NCBI RefSeq assembly: GCF_001027925.1
Contig: NZ_LECT01000053.1
Coordinates: 1-64,000 of the forward strand
Source of the DNA: Rhodopirellula islandica
GTDB taxonomy: Bacteria > Planctomycetota > Planctomycetia > Pirellulales > Pirellulaceae
DNA length: 64,000 nt
Reading direction: 5' to 3'
A program made the translations under genes and the position numbers. How positions within the stretch are numbered: the first letter of the stretch is position 1; every line of letters begins with the position of its first letter. This document shows positions 44,247 through 59,200 of the stretch, one piece after another. The notes beneath the pieces are model-generated. The model saw only the letters and a list, made by a program, of their open reading frames with translations. It was not told where the DNA came from and did not search any database.

Positions 44247-47200
44247 ATGCAAACTAACGATTCTGAAGACAAAGCGATGGGCAAACGCGATTTTCATTTC
44301 TTCCAACTGGAAGACCGTGTCTTGCTCTCCGGCGAAGGCTTGGATGCGATCGATGTCATCGCACCGGATGCCGACCTGCTGGAATCAATCAACGCGGAAC
44401 TCGACGCCATCGATGCTGCGTTGGATGACATAGCGGTGGGGGATGTGACCCCCGATGGTGAAGCACGCCGGATCAAAGACGAACCCGACTTCTACGATCC
44501 GGCGGATGGTCCGATCATCATGGACCCGGCGCGTCCGATCGAAGTCATCTTCATTGACGAAGGCGTGCAAGACAGCGACACACTGATCGCAAACCTCCGA
44601 GATCAAAGTGACGACTCGCAGTGGGTCATCGTGCGTCTGTCTGATGACCACAGCGGGGTTGATCAAATCAGCGACATCTTGGCGACGCTGCAGGGCGTTG
44701 ACGCCATTCACTTGGTCTCCCACGGTGACGGCGAAAGCATTCAGCTGGGGAGCGATCGACTGAGCATCGACTCCGCGCCTTCGTTTGCCGGTGACATTGC
44801 GAGCTGGGGGCATTCCCTGGACACGCAAGCTGACTTACTGATCTATGGGTGCGACCTCGCCAGCACCACCGAGGGGCAAGACCTGATCGAAATGCTGGCG
44901 TTGGTTTGCAATTGCGACGTCGCCGCCAGTGATGATGCGACCGGGCATGAAGATTTGGGCGGTGACTGGATCCTGGAGTATGCCGTCGGTGATGTGCAGA
45001 CCGAAGTCGCGTTCGGTTACGCCGCTCAAGCATCGTGGAGAGGAACACTGGATATTACCAGCGATCTCGTCATGCATCACACGTTCGATAGCGACGCCAG
45101 CGACAGCAGCGGCAATGCCTACGATGGTACGCGCACCAACGGTGCGGTGATCGACACCAACGACACACCCAACTTAATCGGCGATGGAAAGCTGAGCCTG
45201 GACGGCGACAATGACTATGTCGACTTCAGTGCACACGTAGCAAACTTTCAAGGGATCACCGAAGGCACGATCTCGGCCTGGATTTATCACGACGCCAACA
45301 GCCGCGATGTCATTTTCGAAACCTCCGACAGTGGAGACAGCAACTCACGAATTGCCCTGTTTCGGGATGACGACGGATCGCTCGACTTCTTCATCCGCGA
45401 AGGCTCAACCGAACTGTTGGACGTACAGACTGCCGCCGGGATCATCCCCCAGAGCACCTGGACACATGTCGCGGTGACGGTCAATGCAGGCGGGAACAAA
45501 CTGTATGTCAACGGTGTGCAGCAGGCTGTGACGTACAACGTCGGTTCGGCGGCAACCAATCGTTTCTTCGATGATGTCTCGGACTTGGACTTCGGCAGTT
45601 GGGGCGTCGACAAGTACAGCGGTTCAAGCTTCACACGCCACTTCGACGGGATGATCGACGATGGCCGGGTCTACGATCGAGCACTCAGCGCCGGTGACAT
45701 CCAAGAGCTGATCGAAGTCGTGGACACGATCTCGGTCACCACCACGAACGACCTCTCCAACGGCAACACCACCAGCTTCGCAACTCTGCTTGCCAACGAC
45801 GGCGGCGACGGTATTTCGCTTCGAGAAGCGATCGACGCGGCCAACAATCAAGCCGGGGCCGATACGATCCACTTCGATATTAGCGGCACCGGCGCGCATA
45901 CGATCAATCTGACGTCATCACTGACGATCACTGACACAGTCTCCATCGATGCGACGACCGATGATAGTTTTGCCGCTAACGGCAACCAACCTGCGATCAT
46001 TCTGGACGGCAATGACAGTTTCACAGGCGACGGCATCGTGCTGACAAGTACCGCGGATGACAGCATGATTCGCGGCTTCGTAATCCGCGACTTCAGCGGC
46101 GATGGGATCGAGATCCAGGCGGACTCAGATGGCAATACGATCGTGGGCAACTACATCGGTCGCTTCAACACGAGTGGTACAGACGCGGGAGAATCCCAGG
46201 CCAATCTAGGCCAAGGGGTTCGCATCGTCGGATCCAATAACATCATCGGCGGAACCACCGCCGCAGACCGCAACTTGATCAGTGGGAACTCGGACGGTAT
46301 CGAAATCTCCAATGCCAGTGGCAACGTGATTCAGGGCAACTATATCGGCACCGACATTACGGGTACCCTCGATCTCGGCAATTTATACGACGGGATCTGG
46401 ATGGTTTCGTCAGCCAACGACAACCAGATTCTGGACAATCTAATTTCCGGCAACGGTGCCCGTGGAATTAACATCGGCGATACCGGTACCAACACGGGAA
46501 ACGTGATTCAAGGCAACCTGATCGGTACGCAAGCCGACGGAGTCTCGACGCTTGGCAACACAGCTAACGGAATCTTGCTGGGCGATGGCGGGTCTGCGGA
46601 TAACACAACGATCGGCGGCGCGACCGACGGACAAGGCAACACCATCGCATTCAACGGTGACGATGGCATCGCGGTCTACGACGGCACGTCAGTGTCCATC
46701 CTCGGCAACTCGATTTTCAGCAACACTGGCCAAGCGGTTGATCTGGGGACCAGTGGCGTTGCAGCCAACGATGTTGGCGATTCCGATTCGGGTGCAAACG
46801 ATTTGCAAAACTATGCCGTGCTGAGTTCAGCCGGGACCGACGGCAGCGGACAAGTTGCCGTATCGGGATCGCTGAACACGACCTCCAACACCACCGCAAG
46901 AATCGAATTCTTCGTCACGGACGTCGCTGCCGCAGGGAACGGAGAAGGCAAGACCTACTTGGGCTACACGACCGTCGTCACCGGTGGCGATGGGAACGCC
47001 TACTTTGTTGAATCCTTCGATGCGACTCTAGCGGCCGGTCAGTACATCACGTCGACCACAACGGTGATCCATGTCGGTGGCACGTACGGATCGACCTCCG
47101 AGTTTTCCGCCAACGTGCAAGCCACCAGTGCGCTGATTGTCGAGACGGACGGCGATGTGCTCGATGGTGACACCTCCAGCATTGCGGCACTGTATGCGGA

Positions 47201-50200
47201 CAAAGGTACCGACGGATTCATTTCGCTTCGAGAAGCGATCATTGCGTCGAACAACACCGCGGGTGCTGACACCATTTTCTTGGGTGACAACAACTACGCG
47301 TTGATTCAATCAGGAGCCAGTGAGAACCTCGCTGCAACAGGTGACCTGGATATCACCAGCACCATCTCGATTGTTGGAGTCAACGCAGCTGAAACAACGA
47401 TTAGTGGCGTCGGACTCGGTGACCGTATCTTCGATATCAAGAGCGGAGGTTCGCTGACTTTGAACCAGCTTGCCGTGGCAGACGCAGCGATCACAAGCGT
47501 AAGCGGTGCTGGCGTTAACAACGCGGGGATCCTGAATGCTTCAGACGTCGTTTTCCGCGATAACTCAGTGGACAGCAGTTTCGGCGGAGCCATCTTCAAT
47601 GCTGGGACCGCATTCCTAAACCAGGTTTCGATCTACGACAATCGTGCAACCAGCGGCGCTGGCATCTTCCAGAGCAGTGGGACGCTCACCATGTCCAATG
47701 TGGACATGAGTGGAAACTCGGCCGACTCCCACGGTGGAGCCATCTACACATCAGGCGGATCGACCAATATCCGGCACTCGACCATCGTCGACAATACCTC
47801 CGGTGATGTTGCTGGAGGCATCTACGCTGGGGCATCCACAACGATCCAAAGCTCGATCCTTGCGGACAACACAGGAACCAGCGCTGATGCCTACAACACC
47901 GTCGTCAGCAACGGTTACAACATCATCGAGCAGTACCAAAACTTCACCGCACACGGAACCGACATCACGGGCGCCTACGACGCCAGCGATCGCTCGATCG
48001 ACACGACGACGGGACTCGCCTACCACACGTTGAGTGCGGGAGATGTGGGGGTTGATGGTGGTGGCGGTGCCGCCCCGTTCACGGATGTTCTGGGAAACCA
48101 ACGTGACTCAAACGCCGATATCGGCGCCTACGAATACGTTTCCGTGCCCCAATTGTTGGCACACTACCAGTTCGACTCGGGAGCTGACGCGACGGACAGC
48201 AGCGGAAATGGGTACGACGGCACGTTGGAAGGCGACGCCTCCGTCGATATCACGACGAACACGAATCAAATCGGCAACGGCAAACTGACTTTGGACGGGT
48301 CCGGCGACTACGTGGACCTGTCGGCGAACGTCGGTAGTTTTTCAGCGCTGAGCGAAGGCACCATCGCTGCCTGGGTCAAACTTTCGACGACCGATTTCTC
48401 AACAATCTTCGACATCAGTGACCAAGGGACCGAAAACTTCGCCTCGCTTTGGGTTGAAAATGGAAATCTAGTTTGGGCGATCAGTACGAACGGCTCATCA
48501 GTGATGCGTGCGACCTCGACTGCCACCATCAATGACGACACCTGGCATCACGTGGCGGTCACGACCGACGCAAGTGGCACCAGCCTGTATATCGACGGCG
48601 TGGAACTGACCGGCGGCGCCGTGACGTATTCGCAGGGCGACGCAACCACGACGGCGTTCTTCGACGACTTAGAAGGCGCGACATCAGTGAAGCTCGGTGC
48701 GTACGACATCGGTTCCGTCGGCGGCGAATTCACCGGCTTGATCGATGACGTGCAGATCTATAACTACGCAATCAACGATTCGGAAATGTCCGAACTGCAC
48801 GCCTATCGATCCGAGACTCCCACCGATCTGTCTGCCACGTTCACGAACGGTGGGGGGCTGAGCATCAATGACGATGGTGGTGACGACGTCTATCTGTTGG
48901 CCGAAAATGGAATCGGCTCGGTTGATCTGACTCAGATCAGTTTTGAAGCCCAGTTCAGCACCAACACGACCGACGATGACACCACGCTGATCTCATACGC
49001 CGGGGGGGCCTCCACCAATGAGTTCTTGGTCTACATCAACACAAACGGTGGAGCGGGGCGAGCGATTGTGCAGGTGGGAGGCAGCAGTTTCGTCTCCACC
49101 GCGATCGACTACAACACTCTCCGCGACGGAGAAATTCACACATGGTCGGTGACATGGGACAGTTCCGGAGGCGCGGTGAAAATCTACGCCGATGGGGTTC
49201 TGGTTGACTCGGGCACCGGGATCAATGCGACTTCGTCCATCACTAGCGGCGGAACGTTGCTGTTGGGGCAGGAGCAGGATGCGGTCGAAGGCGGCTTCAA
49301 CAACGCCCAGGCCTTCAAGGGCAAACTGTACGATGTTCGACTGTTCAATGATGTTCGCACCGAACACGAAATCGCGGCCAGCCGCCGAAGTGGACTGCCG
49401 TATGACGAAGCTAACATGATAGCGAACTGGAAGTTCGACCAACTTTCTTCTGACGGCGTCGTAGTGGATTCGGTCAGCGGCAATAACCTCACCGTCAAAC
49501 ACACCACCGAATCTGGCTTTCTAGCTAGCGAAGTTTCGTTGACTTTCTCGGTCGATGAAAATGCACTGGATGGAACGGTTCTCGGCCAGGTTTCTGGAGT
49601 GGACGCCGAACGTGAAGCACAGATCACGTCGCTGTTGGCCACCGACCCGAACCTGACTTACAGCGCCGAGACTGGCAAGTTCTATCAGTTCGTTTCAACT
49701 GCAAGCACGTGGGATCAAGCTCAAGACGCTGCAACCTCGTCTTTGCTGAATACAGTCTCAGGCGAATTGGTAACGATTCATACGGCGACTGAGCAGGCGA
49801 TGATCGCTGAAATCGCCGCCAGTAACAATGTCTCGCTCTGGATCGGTGCGTCTGATTCTGACACCGAAGGTGATTGGCGTTGGTACGACGGTACGAACGC
49901 GGACGAGCAGTTCTGGAGTGGAGTTGACTCGGGCAGCGACGTCAACAATAGCTACACCAATTGGAATCTAGGGGAACCCAACGATTCTGGCGGCGCGGAG
50001 GACGTAGCATACCTATGGTTTGGGGATGGCAGCTGGAACGATTCCGATTCGACCCAGTCGCTTGGCAGGCATGTGGTCCAATGGGATGCCGACGACGTCC
50101 TGGACGCGACCGATGCGCTGACCTATTCCATTCATTCGCCGACGGTTGCCGGAGCATTCGCGATCGACGCCAGCACCGGCACGATCACAGTCGCCGATGG

Positions 50201-53200
50201 ATCGTTGTTGGACTACGAAACCAACGCGATACACTCCATGACCGTCCGCGTCACCGACGGCGACTCGAACGCCTATGACGAAGTCTTCACCGTCGAACTT
50301 AACGATCTTGTCGAATCCAACAACGCCCCGACCGATCTGTCCAGCGGAATTGAACTGAACACCGATGGCGGCAATGACAGTTATCTCTATCTAACCGATG
50401 GTCGCCCCGTGCTTGGCGACTTGACCCAACTGACCGTGGAATCGACCTTCCAAATCGACTCGGTTCCGAACGGCTACATTCCGATCATTGATTATCAAGA
50501 GGGTGGAATTGAGACGGAGTTCGGAGTCGCGATCAACCCCGATGGCTCCCTGCATATCGTGGTCAATAATCAAACCCCCGCAACAACCACAGGAACCTAC
50601 ACCCAGCTCCTTGACGGTGAACAACATCACATCGCGGTCTCGTGGGACAACACCAACGGGGATGTTCATTTCTACATTGATGGACAGTATGCGGAATCGC
50701 TCGCCGGCGTTGAAACCGGTCATCAGCTCTACAACGGATCGACGACGCAGTTGCTCCTTGGGCAAGATGCCGATGACGCCGGAGACGTTTACTCCGCGAA
50801 CGTCTTCAGCGGCACTTTGCATGATGTTCGAGTTTGGAACGAAGTCCGCAGCGCATCCGAAATCGAACTGAACTATCAAGCCAAATTCGACAGTGGCAAC
50901 TTGCCCAGCAACCTGGTCGCCAACTGGCAGATGGATGGTTTCAACGGATCCAGCGAAGTCGTTGATGTTGTCGGCGGAAACAACTTGAGCGTCGGCCACG
51001 GAGTCGGCGCCGGCTTCACCGCCAGCACGCCAGTGGAAGACTTACATATCGCCGAGAACGCGACGGACGGAACCACCGTTGGTTACGTCGTGCCAACCGA
51101 TCCTGATGTCATCAACGATGTGGTCAACGATGGACAGTTCCTGGAGGCTGGTGTTCCGGCGACTTTCCAACCCTACGAATCCCCGGCAACGATGGGTGCT
51201 TGGCAGGTGGTGCAGAACAGCGTCGACCTGCTCGGTGACAGCTATGAAAGAACTCCGCTGGGAGGGCAGGGGATTGACCTGAACGGTGTCGGTCCCGGAG
51301 CGATCGAGCAGACGCTAACGACAGAGATCGGTCGTGAATATCAAGTCACATTCGCGTTCTCCGGAAATTGGGGCAGCGATGATAACACGAAGGATTTACG
51401 CGTCAGTGCAGGCGGCATATCGACAGACTTCTCGGTCACCGAACCGGACGGTTGGTCGGAAACCAACATGCTATGGGGTCATCGGACCTTTACATTTGTT
51501 GCTGAATCGACTTCAACGACCCTGCAAATGATGTCAATGGATGCCGTCAGCATCGATTTTGCCACCAACAACTCGGGTCCTGTGATCGGCGATGTGCAAG
51601 TCATCGAAATCCCAGCAGCGATATCGACGATCCGAAACAACGACTCGACGTTGACTTACGATGCAGCGACGGACAAGTTCTACCGCTACGTCGATGCGGA
51701 TACCGACTGGAATTCGGCGTTGGCCTTGGCCACCGGTTCATCGCTGAACGGAATCGACGGACAGTTGGTCACCATTCGTTCGCAGTACGAACAAGAACTG
51801 ATCTACAAGATTGCGACCGACAACAATGACTACATCTGGTTGGGTGCTTCCGACACGCTGGTCGAGGGTGAATACCGCTGGTACGACGGCACCGAGGCGG
51901 CCGACTTGTTCTGGCAGGGTAACCACTCAACGGGTAGTGCGATCGACAATGCCTACAACAACTGGAGTGCAACGGAGCCCAACAATGTCTCCGTCCATGA
52001 CTATGCCTTTCTTTGGAATGTGGATGGAACCTGGGGCGATACATCTGGTAAACCGGGAACTCCCGATGTCGTGGTCGAATGGGACGCGTCCGAAGTCCTC
52101 AGCAACTTCACATTCACGCTAACCGATGACGCAGGTGGACGTTTTGCGATCGACGCTTCAACTGGCGAAGTCACCGTCGCGAATGGTTTGCAACTCGACT
52201 ACGAAGCGAACACCTCCCACAACATCGAAGTTCAAGTATCCGACGCTGCCGGAAATAGCTACGCCGAAACGATGACCATCGCCGTCGATGATCTCGATGA
52301 CAACGTGGCACCCGTGATCAGTTCGCCTGGCGGAACGCTGCCGTACAATGAAAACAGCGGCCCCTACCTGATCGGCGCTGCGAGCACGATCACCGACGCC
52401 GACAACACCGACTTCGACGGCGGGCAACTTCACCTGCAATTGACCGCCAATGGCCTGACCGAGGATGTCCTGGACATCCGCAACCAGGGAACCGCAGCGG
52501 GGCAAGTTGGCATCAGCGGAACCGATGTGACTTACGGCGGAGTCGTTGTGGGGACTTACACGGGTCCCGTCACAGGCAGCACCGCGTTGGTCGTGACGTT
52601 CAATAGCAACGCCACACAAACCATCCTCAACGCGGTACAAGACAACCTGACGTACGAAAACACGTCCGAGAACCCGTCGACGTCGGTACGAACGATCGAG
52701 GAATACATCACCGATGGCGATGGCGGAACGAGCAACACCATATCCGGCGGCATCCAACCGACCCAGGTCAACGACGCGCCGGTGATGGCCCCCTGGGCAC
52801 CCGTCTACAACACGGCCGAAGGCAATGGCTCCTTTATCGCAACGGTCTCAGCGGTCTTGCAATCCAGCGTCTCGGACGTTGACACGGGCGCGGTGGAAGG
52901 TTTGGCGATCTATTCGGACACCGGCAGCGGTGGAGTGCTGGAGTACAGCATCAACGGCGGAAGCTGGACCGCGATCCCGTCCGTGGACTTGAACAACGCC
53001 CTCCTTTTGAAAGCAAGCGACCAAATTCGATTCACGCCCGACACCGAAAACGGCGGCTCAATGTCACTGAGCTACTACGCTTGGGACCAAACCAGCGGTA
53101 CGGCAGGGGCCACGGCAGATGTCTCGTCACGCGGAGGGACGACAGCATTCAGCACGGCGGCGGACACCGTCACGATCAACGTGTCAGATGTCAACGACGA

Positions 53201-56200
53201 GCAAGTCATCTCGACCAACGACGGCGCGACGTTCTTTGAAGGATCATCTTTCAATATCATCACATCCGCGATGCTGGAAACCACGGATGTCGACAACACG
53301 ACCGGCGAACTCACCTACTCGGTGACGGGATCACCCAATCACGGCCAGCTGTCCATGGACGGCTCGGCTGCCACCTCGTTCACGCAAGCCGACATCAACG
53401 CGGGCCGGGTCACCTACGACCACTACGGCAGTGAAGACTTTTCGGACAGTTTTTCATTCAGTGTCGATGATGGCGTTGGCACGGCATCGACGGGGACGTT
53501 CAACATCACGCTGACCCCAGTCAATGACAACGTTGTTGCGATCACCAGCGATGGTGGTGGAGCAACCGCCAGCATCGACGTGAATGAAACCGAGTCCTTC
53601 GTGACCCAGGTCACCGCCAGCGATGGCGACTTACCCGGTGACACGATGACGTATTCGATCATCGGCGGAACCGACCAAGGCGATTTCACGATCGATGCCT
53701 CCGGCAACTTGACGTTTGTTAGCTCGCCCGACTACGAAAACGCGGACGACAGCGATCTGGACAACGTTTACGAAGTCACGGTCCAAGTCAGCGACGGCCT
53801 CTACACAGACAGCCAGACAATCAAGGTCACCGTTCAGGATGTGCAAAGCACCCTCCTGAATGTCACCACGACCTCGGACGTCGACGACACTGGGTTGGGT
53901 GCGAGCTACAGCATTGAAGAGTTGTACGCGGTTGGTGGCGGCACCGATGGCGAAATTTCGCTTCGTGAAGCGATCACGGCAGCCAACAACACGCTCGGCC
54001 AAGACACCATCAACTTTGCGATTCTCAACACCGATTCGGGGTACACCGGTACGGCGGGAACCGACGCGTACTGGCAAATCTCGCTCACCGCCGCTCTGCC
54101 GACGATCACCGAATCCGTCATTTTGGACGGGACCTCACAAACCGTCTTTGGCGGGGACGTCAATCCAGGCACGCTTGGTGAGGTGACCGCGGCAGGCACA
54201 AACGGGCAAGCACTCAGCGATGTCGAGCGGCCTGAGATCGCCATCATCGGTGCTTCCGGATTCGACGGTCTGGTTGTGGGCGCCGACAACGTGACGGTGC
54301 AAGGGTTCTCGATGTACGGTTTCTCTTCCGATTCCGCCATCCACATCCAAGACGCCGTCCTAGATACCGCGATCAACTCGAACGTCTTCGGGGTGGCTCC
54401 TACCGGAATCGTCGATCCCGGTGCCGCACTGAACAGCTTCAACCATGTGAAATCGTTGGGCGCGGACAACGGCACGCTGTCCAACAATATCTTTGCGTAT
54501 TCCGAAGCAACGGGATTCCATGCCAGCAATGCGTCCGACAATTGGTCCGTCACTGGCAACCAGTTCATCAACAGTGGCTACAACTACAGCAACGGTGACG
54601 CGATCGCGATGAATGGGTCGACCGGCGGTACGATCGATGGGAACTACATCAGTGGCAGTTCGACGCAAGCGATCATTCTGTCAGGATCCAGTAGCGGCAT
54701 CACGATCAGTGACAACACGATCGTTGGTAACGGTGTCGGACCGATCATCGGCTCGCATGTGCAATACGATGCGATTGCGATGCGAAGTGGCACCAACAAT
54801 GTCACTCTGATCCAGAACATCATCGCTGACAATTACGGCGCGGGAATCGTGGTCAACGACGGTGCCTTTGGCATTGAGATCACGGAGAATTCGATCGACG
54901 GCAACGGAACCATTTTGTCTCGCCAAGGTGCTGCTGCCAGTGACAGCGTCGGCATCGATTTGCAGGGTTCTGGCGAGGACGTCAACTTTGGCACGGCTCC
55001 CTACTACACGGTTAATGATGCCGGTGACGCCGACACCGGTGGCAACTCCCTGCAAAACTTCCCCGTCATTTCTTCAGCGGTCAGCGACGGATCGCAAATC
55101 ACGATCGCAGGAACCTTCAACGGCATCGCCAATACGACGTTCACGTTGGAATTCTTCGATTCCGCAGAATACGCCAACGGCCACGGCCAGGGACGCACAT
55201 TCCTGGGTTCCATGGAAGTCACCACGGACAGCTCGGGAAACGCAACGTTTAGCACTACCCTGACGGCATTCGTTTCGGCCAGCGACTTCGTCACGGCGAC
55301 AGCAACCAACCAAATCACCGAAGAAACGTCTGAGTTCGCGGCTCAGTTCGCGATCGACGGTCCCGTGTACGCCGCCGACAACAACGGTCACTTCGTGTTT
55401 GACGGTGACGACATGATCACCATCGAAAACACCGTCAACTTGACGATGTCCGCGACGATGACGATGGAAGCCTGGGTCAAACCAGAAGATTCACTTCTCG
55501 CAAGGATGATCCTGAATAAAGAGGGCGAGTACGAAATTGGAATCGGTGACAACGGGAACCTGTGGTGGGCCTTCACCAACACCGATCCAGGCTGGGCGTG
55601 GCACGACACTGGCGTCACCGTATCAACGACCGAGTGGTCTCACATCGCCGTTTCCTACGACAACGGCACCGTCAACAGTTACATCAATGGTGAGCTGGTC
55701 GAAAGCTATGCCGGCAGCGGTTCAATCGGGGATGCACACCCGACGAAGAACGACTTGCTGATCGGCGGACGCATGAACAATCCAGCCGACCAATACTTCT
55801 TGGGTGGAATCGACGACGTAAGAGTTTGGAACGTCGCTCGAACTCAGGCGGAGATCCAATCGAACTTGACGGCCGAATTGGCCGGTACCGAAGCAGGGCT
55901 GGTTGGATACTACAAGTTCGACAGCTCAGATGAAGTGGTGGTTGATCATTCAACCTTCGGACACAACAGTGAAGTCGGCATCGACGGGCAGAAGCCAACC
56001 TGGACCGGCATCACCCTGACCGAAGATGCCACCTACACGGTGGACGCGTCCGGCGGAGTCCTGGCCAACGACATCGACCTGGATGGCGACTCCTTGACCG
56101 TCACTGAGATCAATGGCGAAAACGCTGACATCGGCAACAACATCACGCTGCCATCAGGAGCAACGATTCAGCTGGAAGCCGACGGCAGCTTCAGCTACGT

Positions 56201-59200
56201 CCCCGGAACGACCTATCAACACCTGAACGACGGTGAAACCGCCACCGAAACGTTCACGTACACCGTCAGCGATGGAAACGGCAACACCGACACCGCCTCG
56301 GCTACGATCACCATCGTCGGCGGCAACGACGCGCCAATCGCATCGGCAATCGAGGGCACAACGCTCGACTATACCGAGGACGATGGATACGTCGCGATCA
56401 CGGACACATTGACACTCAGCGACGTCGACAATGCGAACCTTCAATCCGCCACCGTTACCATTGCGTCGGGGTTGGACAACGGTGAAGACACACTGTCTTT
56501 TGTCGACCAAAACGGCATCGTCGGTTCCTATGACGCAGGTACCGGAGTCCTGACACTGACGGGCACCGCCTCGGTTGCCGAATACCAAACCGCCTTGCGA
56601 TCCATTCAGTTCGGCAACTCGGACGCCAACCCGGACACGACCACACGTACCGTTGAATTCACGGTCAACGATGGAAATGCAAATTCGAACGTTGGCTCGC
56701 GAGACATCGCAATCGAATCGATCAATGACGATCCCTACAACAGCGGATCATTGCCATCCAACGTCGTTGTCTTGGAAGATTCCGCAACAGCGATCGTCTT
56801 CACTGGTTTTGACCTGCGTGACGTCGACGGCAGCGGCGGACAAACGTTGACGATCAAACTGTCCACCGCGACGGGCGGGTTGTTGTTTGCATCGGACGGT
56901 GGTGGCGTCACGGTCACAGGAAACAACAGTGACTCAATGACTTTGTCGGGTACTCGTGGCGACCTGAATGCGTTCATGACCACCAGCGGTCTCATTCAGT
57001 ATCTGCACGGGACCCCCAACACCGAAGGAACTGGCACCGACACGATCACCGTCATCGCCAATGACAACGGCAACACCGGCACCGGCGGGGGCACCGATCA
57101 AACGTTCGGCACGGTCCAAGTCGACATCACCAACGTGAACGATGCCCCCGGCGGAACCGACAACACGATCACGATTGACGAAGACGCTGCGTACACGTTC
57201 ACGCTGGCTGACTTTGGTTACAGCGACATCGAGGGCGACTTGTTCGAATTCGTGCATATCGACACGCTGCCCGCCGACGGAACGATTCGATACAACGGAA
57301 CCGCCTTTTCCGCAGGGAACTATGTCCACTACTCTGATATCAGCAGCGGCATGCTGACCTTCGAGCCAGTTGCGGATGAAAACGGCAGCGGTTACGCCAG
57401 CTTCACCTTCCGCGTCCAAGACGACGGCGGCACTGCGAACTCGGGAAGTGACATCGATCCGGTCGCCAACACGCTCACGTTCGACGTGACCCCAGTCAAT
57501 GATGCCGCTAGTGTTCTGGCCGAAAACATCACCAGCAACGGCGACTTCACGACCGACCTAAGCGATTGGACCGTCACCGGAAATACGGACTGGGACAACA
57601 ACCAAGTTCGATTTGGTCAGGTCGGAGGAGCGAACGGGACGATTTCGCAAACCATCACAACCGTGATCGGTGAAACTTACTACTTGGCCTTCGAGTATGG
57701 CGATGCCAGCGTCAGCCAATCCCAATCTTTGGATATCGAAGTTACCGGTGGCGGCAGTTTGCTATCCAAATCAATCGTTTCCGACATCACCGACAGTTCG
57801 ACACAGCGATACACCTACCGCTTCGTTGCAGATTCTACATCGACGACACTGACATTCACGGACACTTCCGTCGATCATTCCGGCGTGCGTGGCTACCTTG
57901 ATGACATTGAAGTGCGGTCAAGCACACTTGTTGCCCAGCCTGCGGTCGACTACGCGGAAAATGATTCCCCTGTCCAAATCGATACCAGTCTCAACCTAGG
58001 TGATATCGACGACGACGAATTGGAATCGGCTGTGATTGCCATCACGGGTGCGTATGCCGACGGCGAAGACATATTAAGTTTTGTCGACACAGTGAACATC
58101 ACTGGGGTTTGGGATTCCGGCTCTGGCACACTCACGCTTACCGGCACCGACACCCTTGACAACTACGAGGCAGCACTTCGCAGCGTCACGTACTTCAACA
58201 CGAGCGACGCCCCATCGACGGCCACGCGGACCGTTAGCTTCACCGTGAACGACGGTGACGCAGACTCGATGGTCAGTACGCAAGAAATCGAGATCACGGC
58301 GGTCAACGATGCGCCCATCGCCGTCAATGACCCGAGTGGGTTTGAGGCAGGAGTGCAAGCGAACGATCCGGTCGGCTACTGGCGGTTGGGCGAATCCAGC
58401 GGGACCACAGCGATCGACGCTAGCGGAAACGGGAACGACGGAACCTACGACGGCGTCACGCTCGGTTCGACGGGTGCACCGACTAGCGGAACGGACACCG
58501 CTGTCGATTTCGATGGTTCCAATGACAGTGTTGACCTTGGCGCTTTCGATGTCGATGGAACCGGGATCACCTTGTCGGCATGGATCAATGTCGACGACTT
58601 CGACAACGACCAACAACGAATCATCTCGAAAGCAGAATCAACGGGCGGTTCCGGCGAAGACCAGCACTGGTGGATGCTCAGCACGGAAGCGAGCGGTGGC
58701 GATAACGTCCTGCGTTTCCGCGTGAAGGCAGGAGGCACGACCGACACGCTCGTCGCATCGTCCGGTGACATTGCCGTCGATCAATGGCACTTCGTTGCCG
58801 CGACGTACGACGAAGTAACCGGCTTGATGAAGCTGTACCTCAATGGCACCGAAGTCGGATCGCAAACACACTCGGTCGGCGGTGCGGTGTCCCAGGATGC
58901 GACGAAAACCGTGACGATCGGTGCGAACCCGAACAACACCAACTACTTCGATGGCAGCATCGACGAAGTTGCCGTGTTCGACAAAGCACTCACACAGTCG
59001 CAGCTCCAAGACATGCAAGCGAGCACAGGCGGCAACTATCAAGTCGACGAAGACCACACGCTCAGCGTCGACGCTGCCAATGGTGTCCTCGCCAACGACA
59101 GCGACCCTGAAAACGATGCAATCACAGCGGTACTCGTCACCGGTCCAGCCAACGCCAGCAGCTTCACGCTGAACGCGGACGGTTCGTTCAGCTACACCGG

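Noticed and set aside
50391-50999. Antisense frames inside the giant gene, such as this one of 202 codons
   Set aside because: Many such frames occur opposite the giant gene, all without motifs. Asp/Thr/Gly-rich coding leaves few stops on the other strand.
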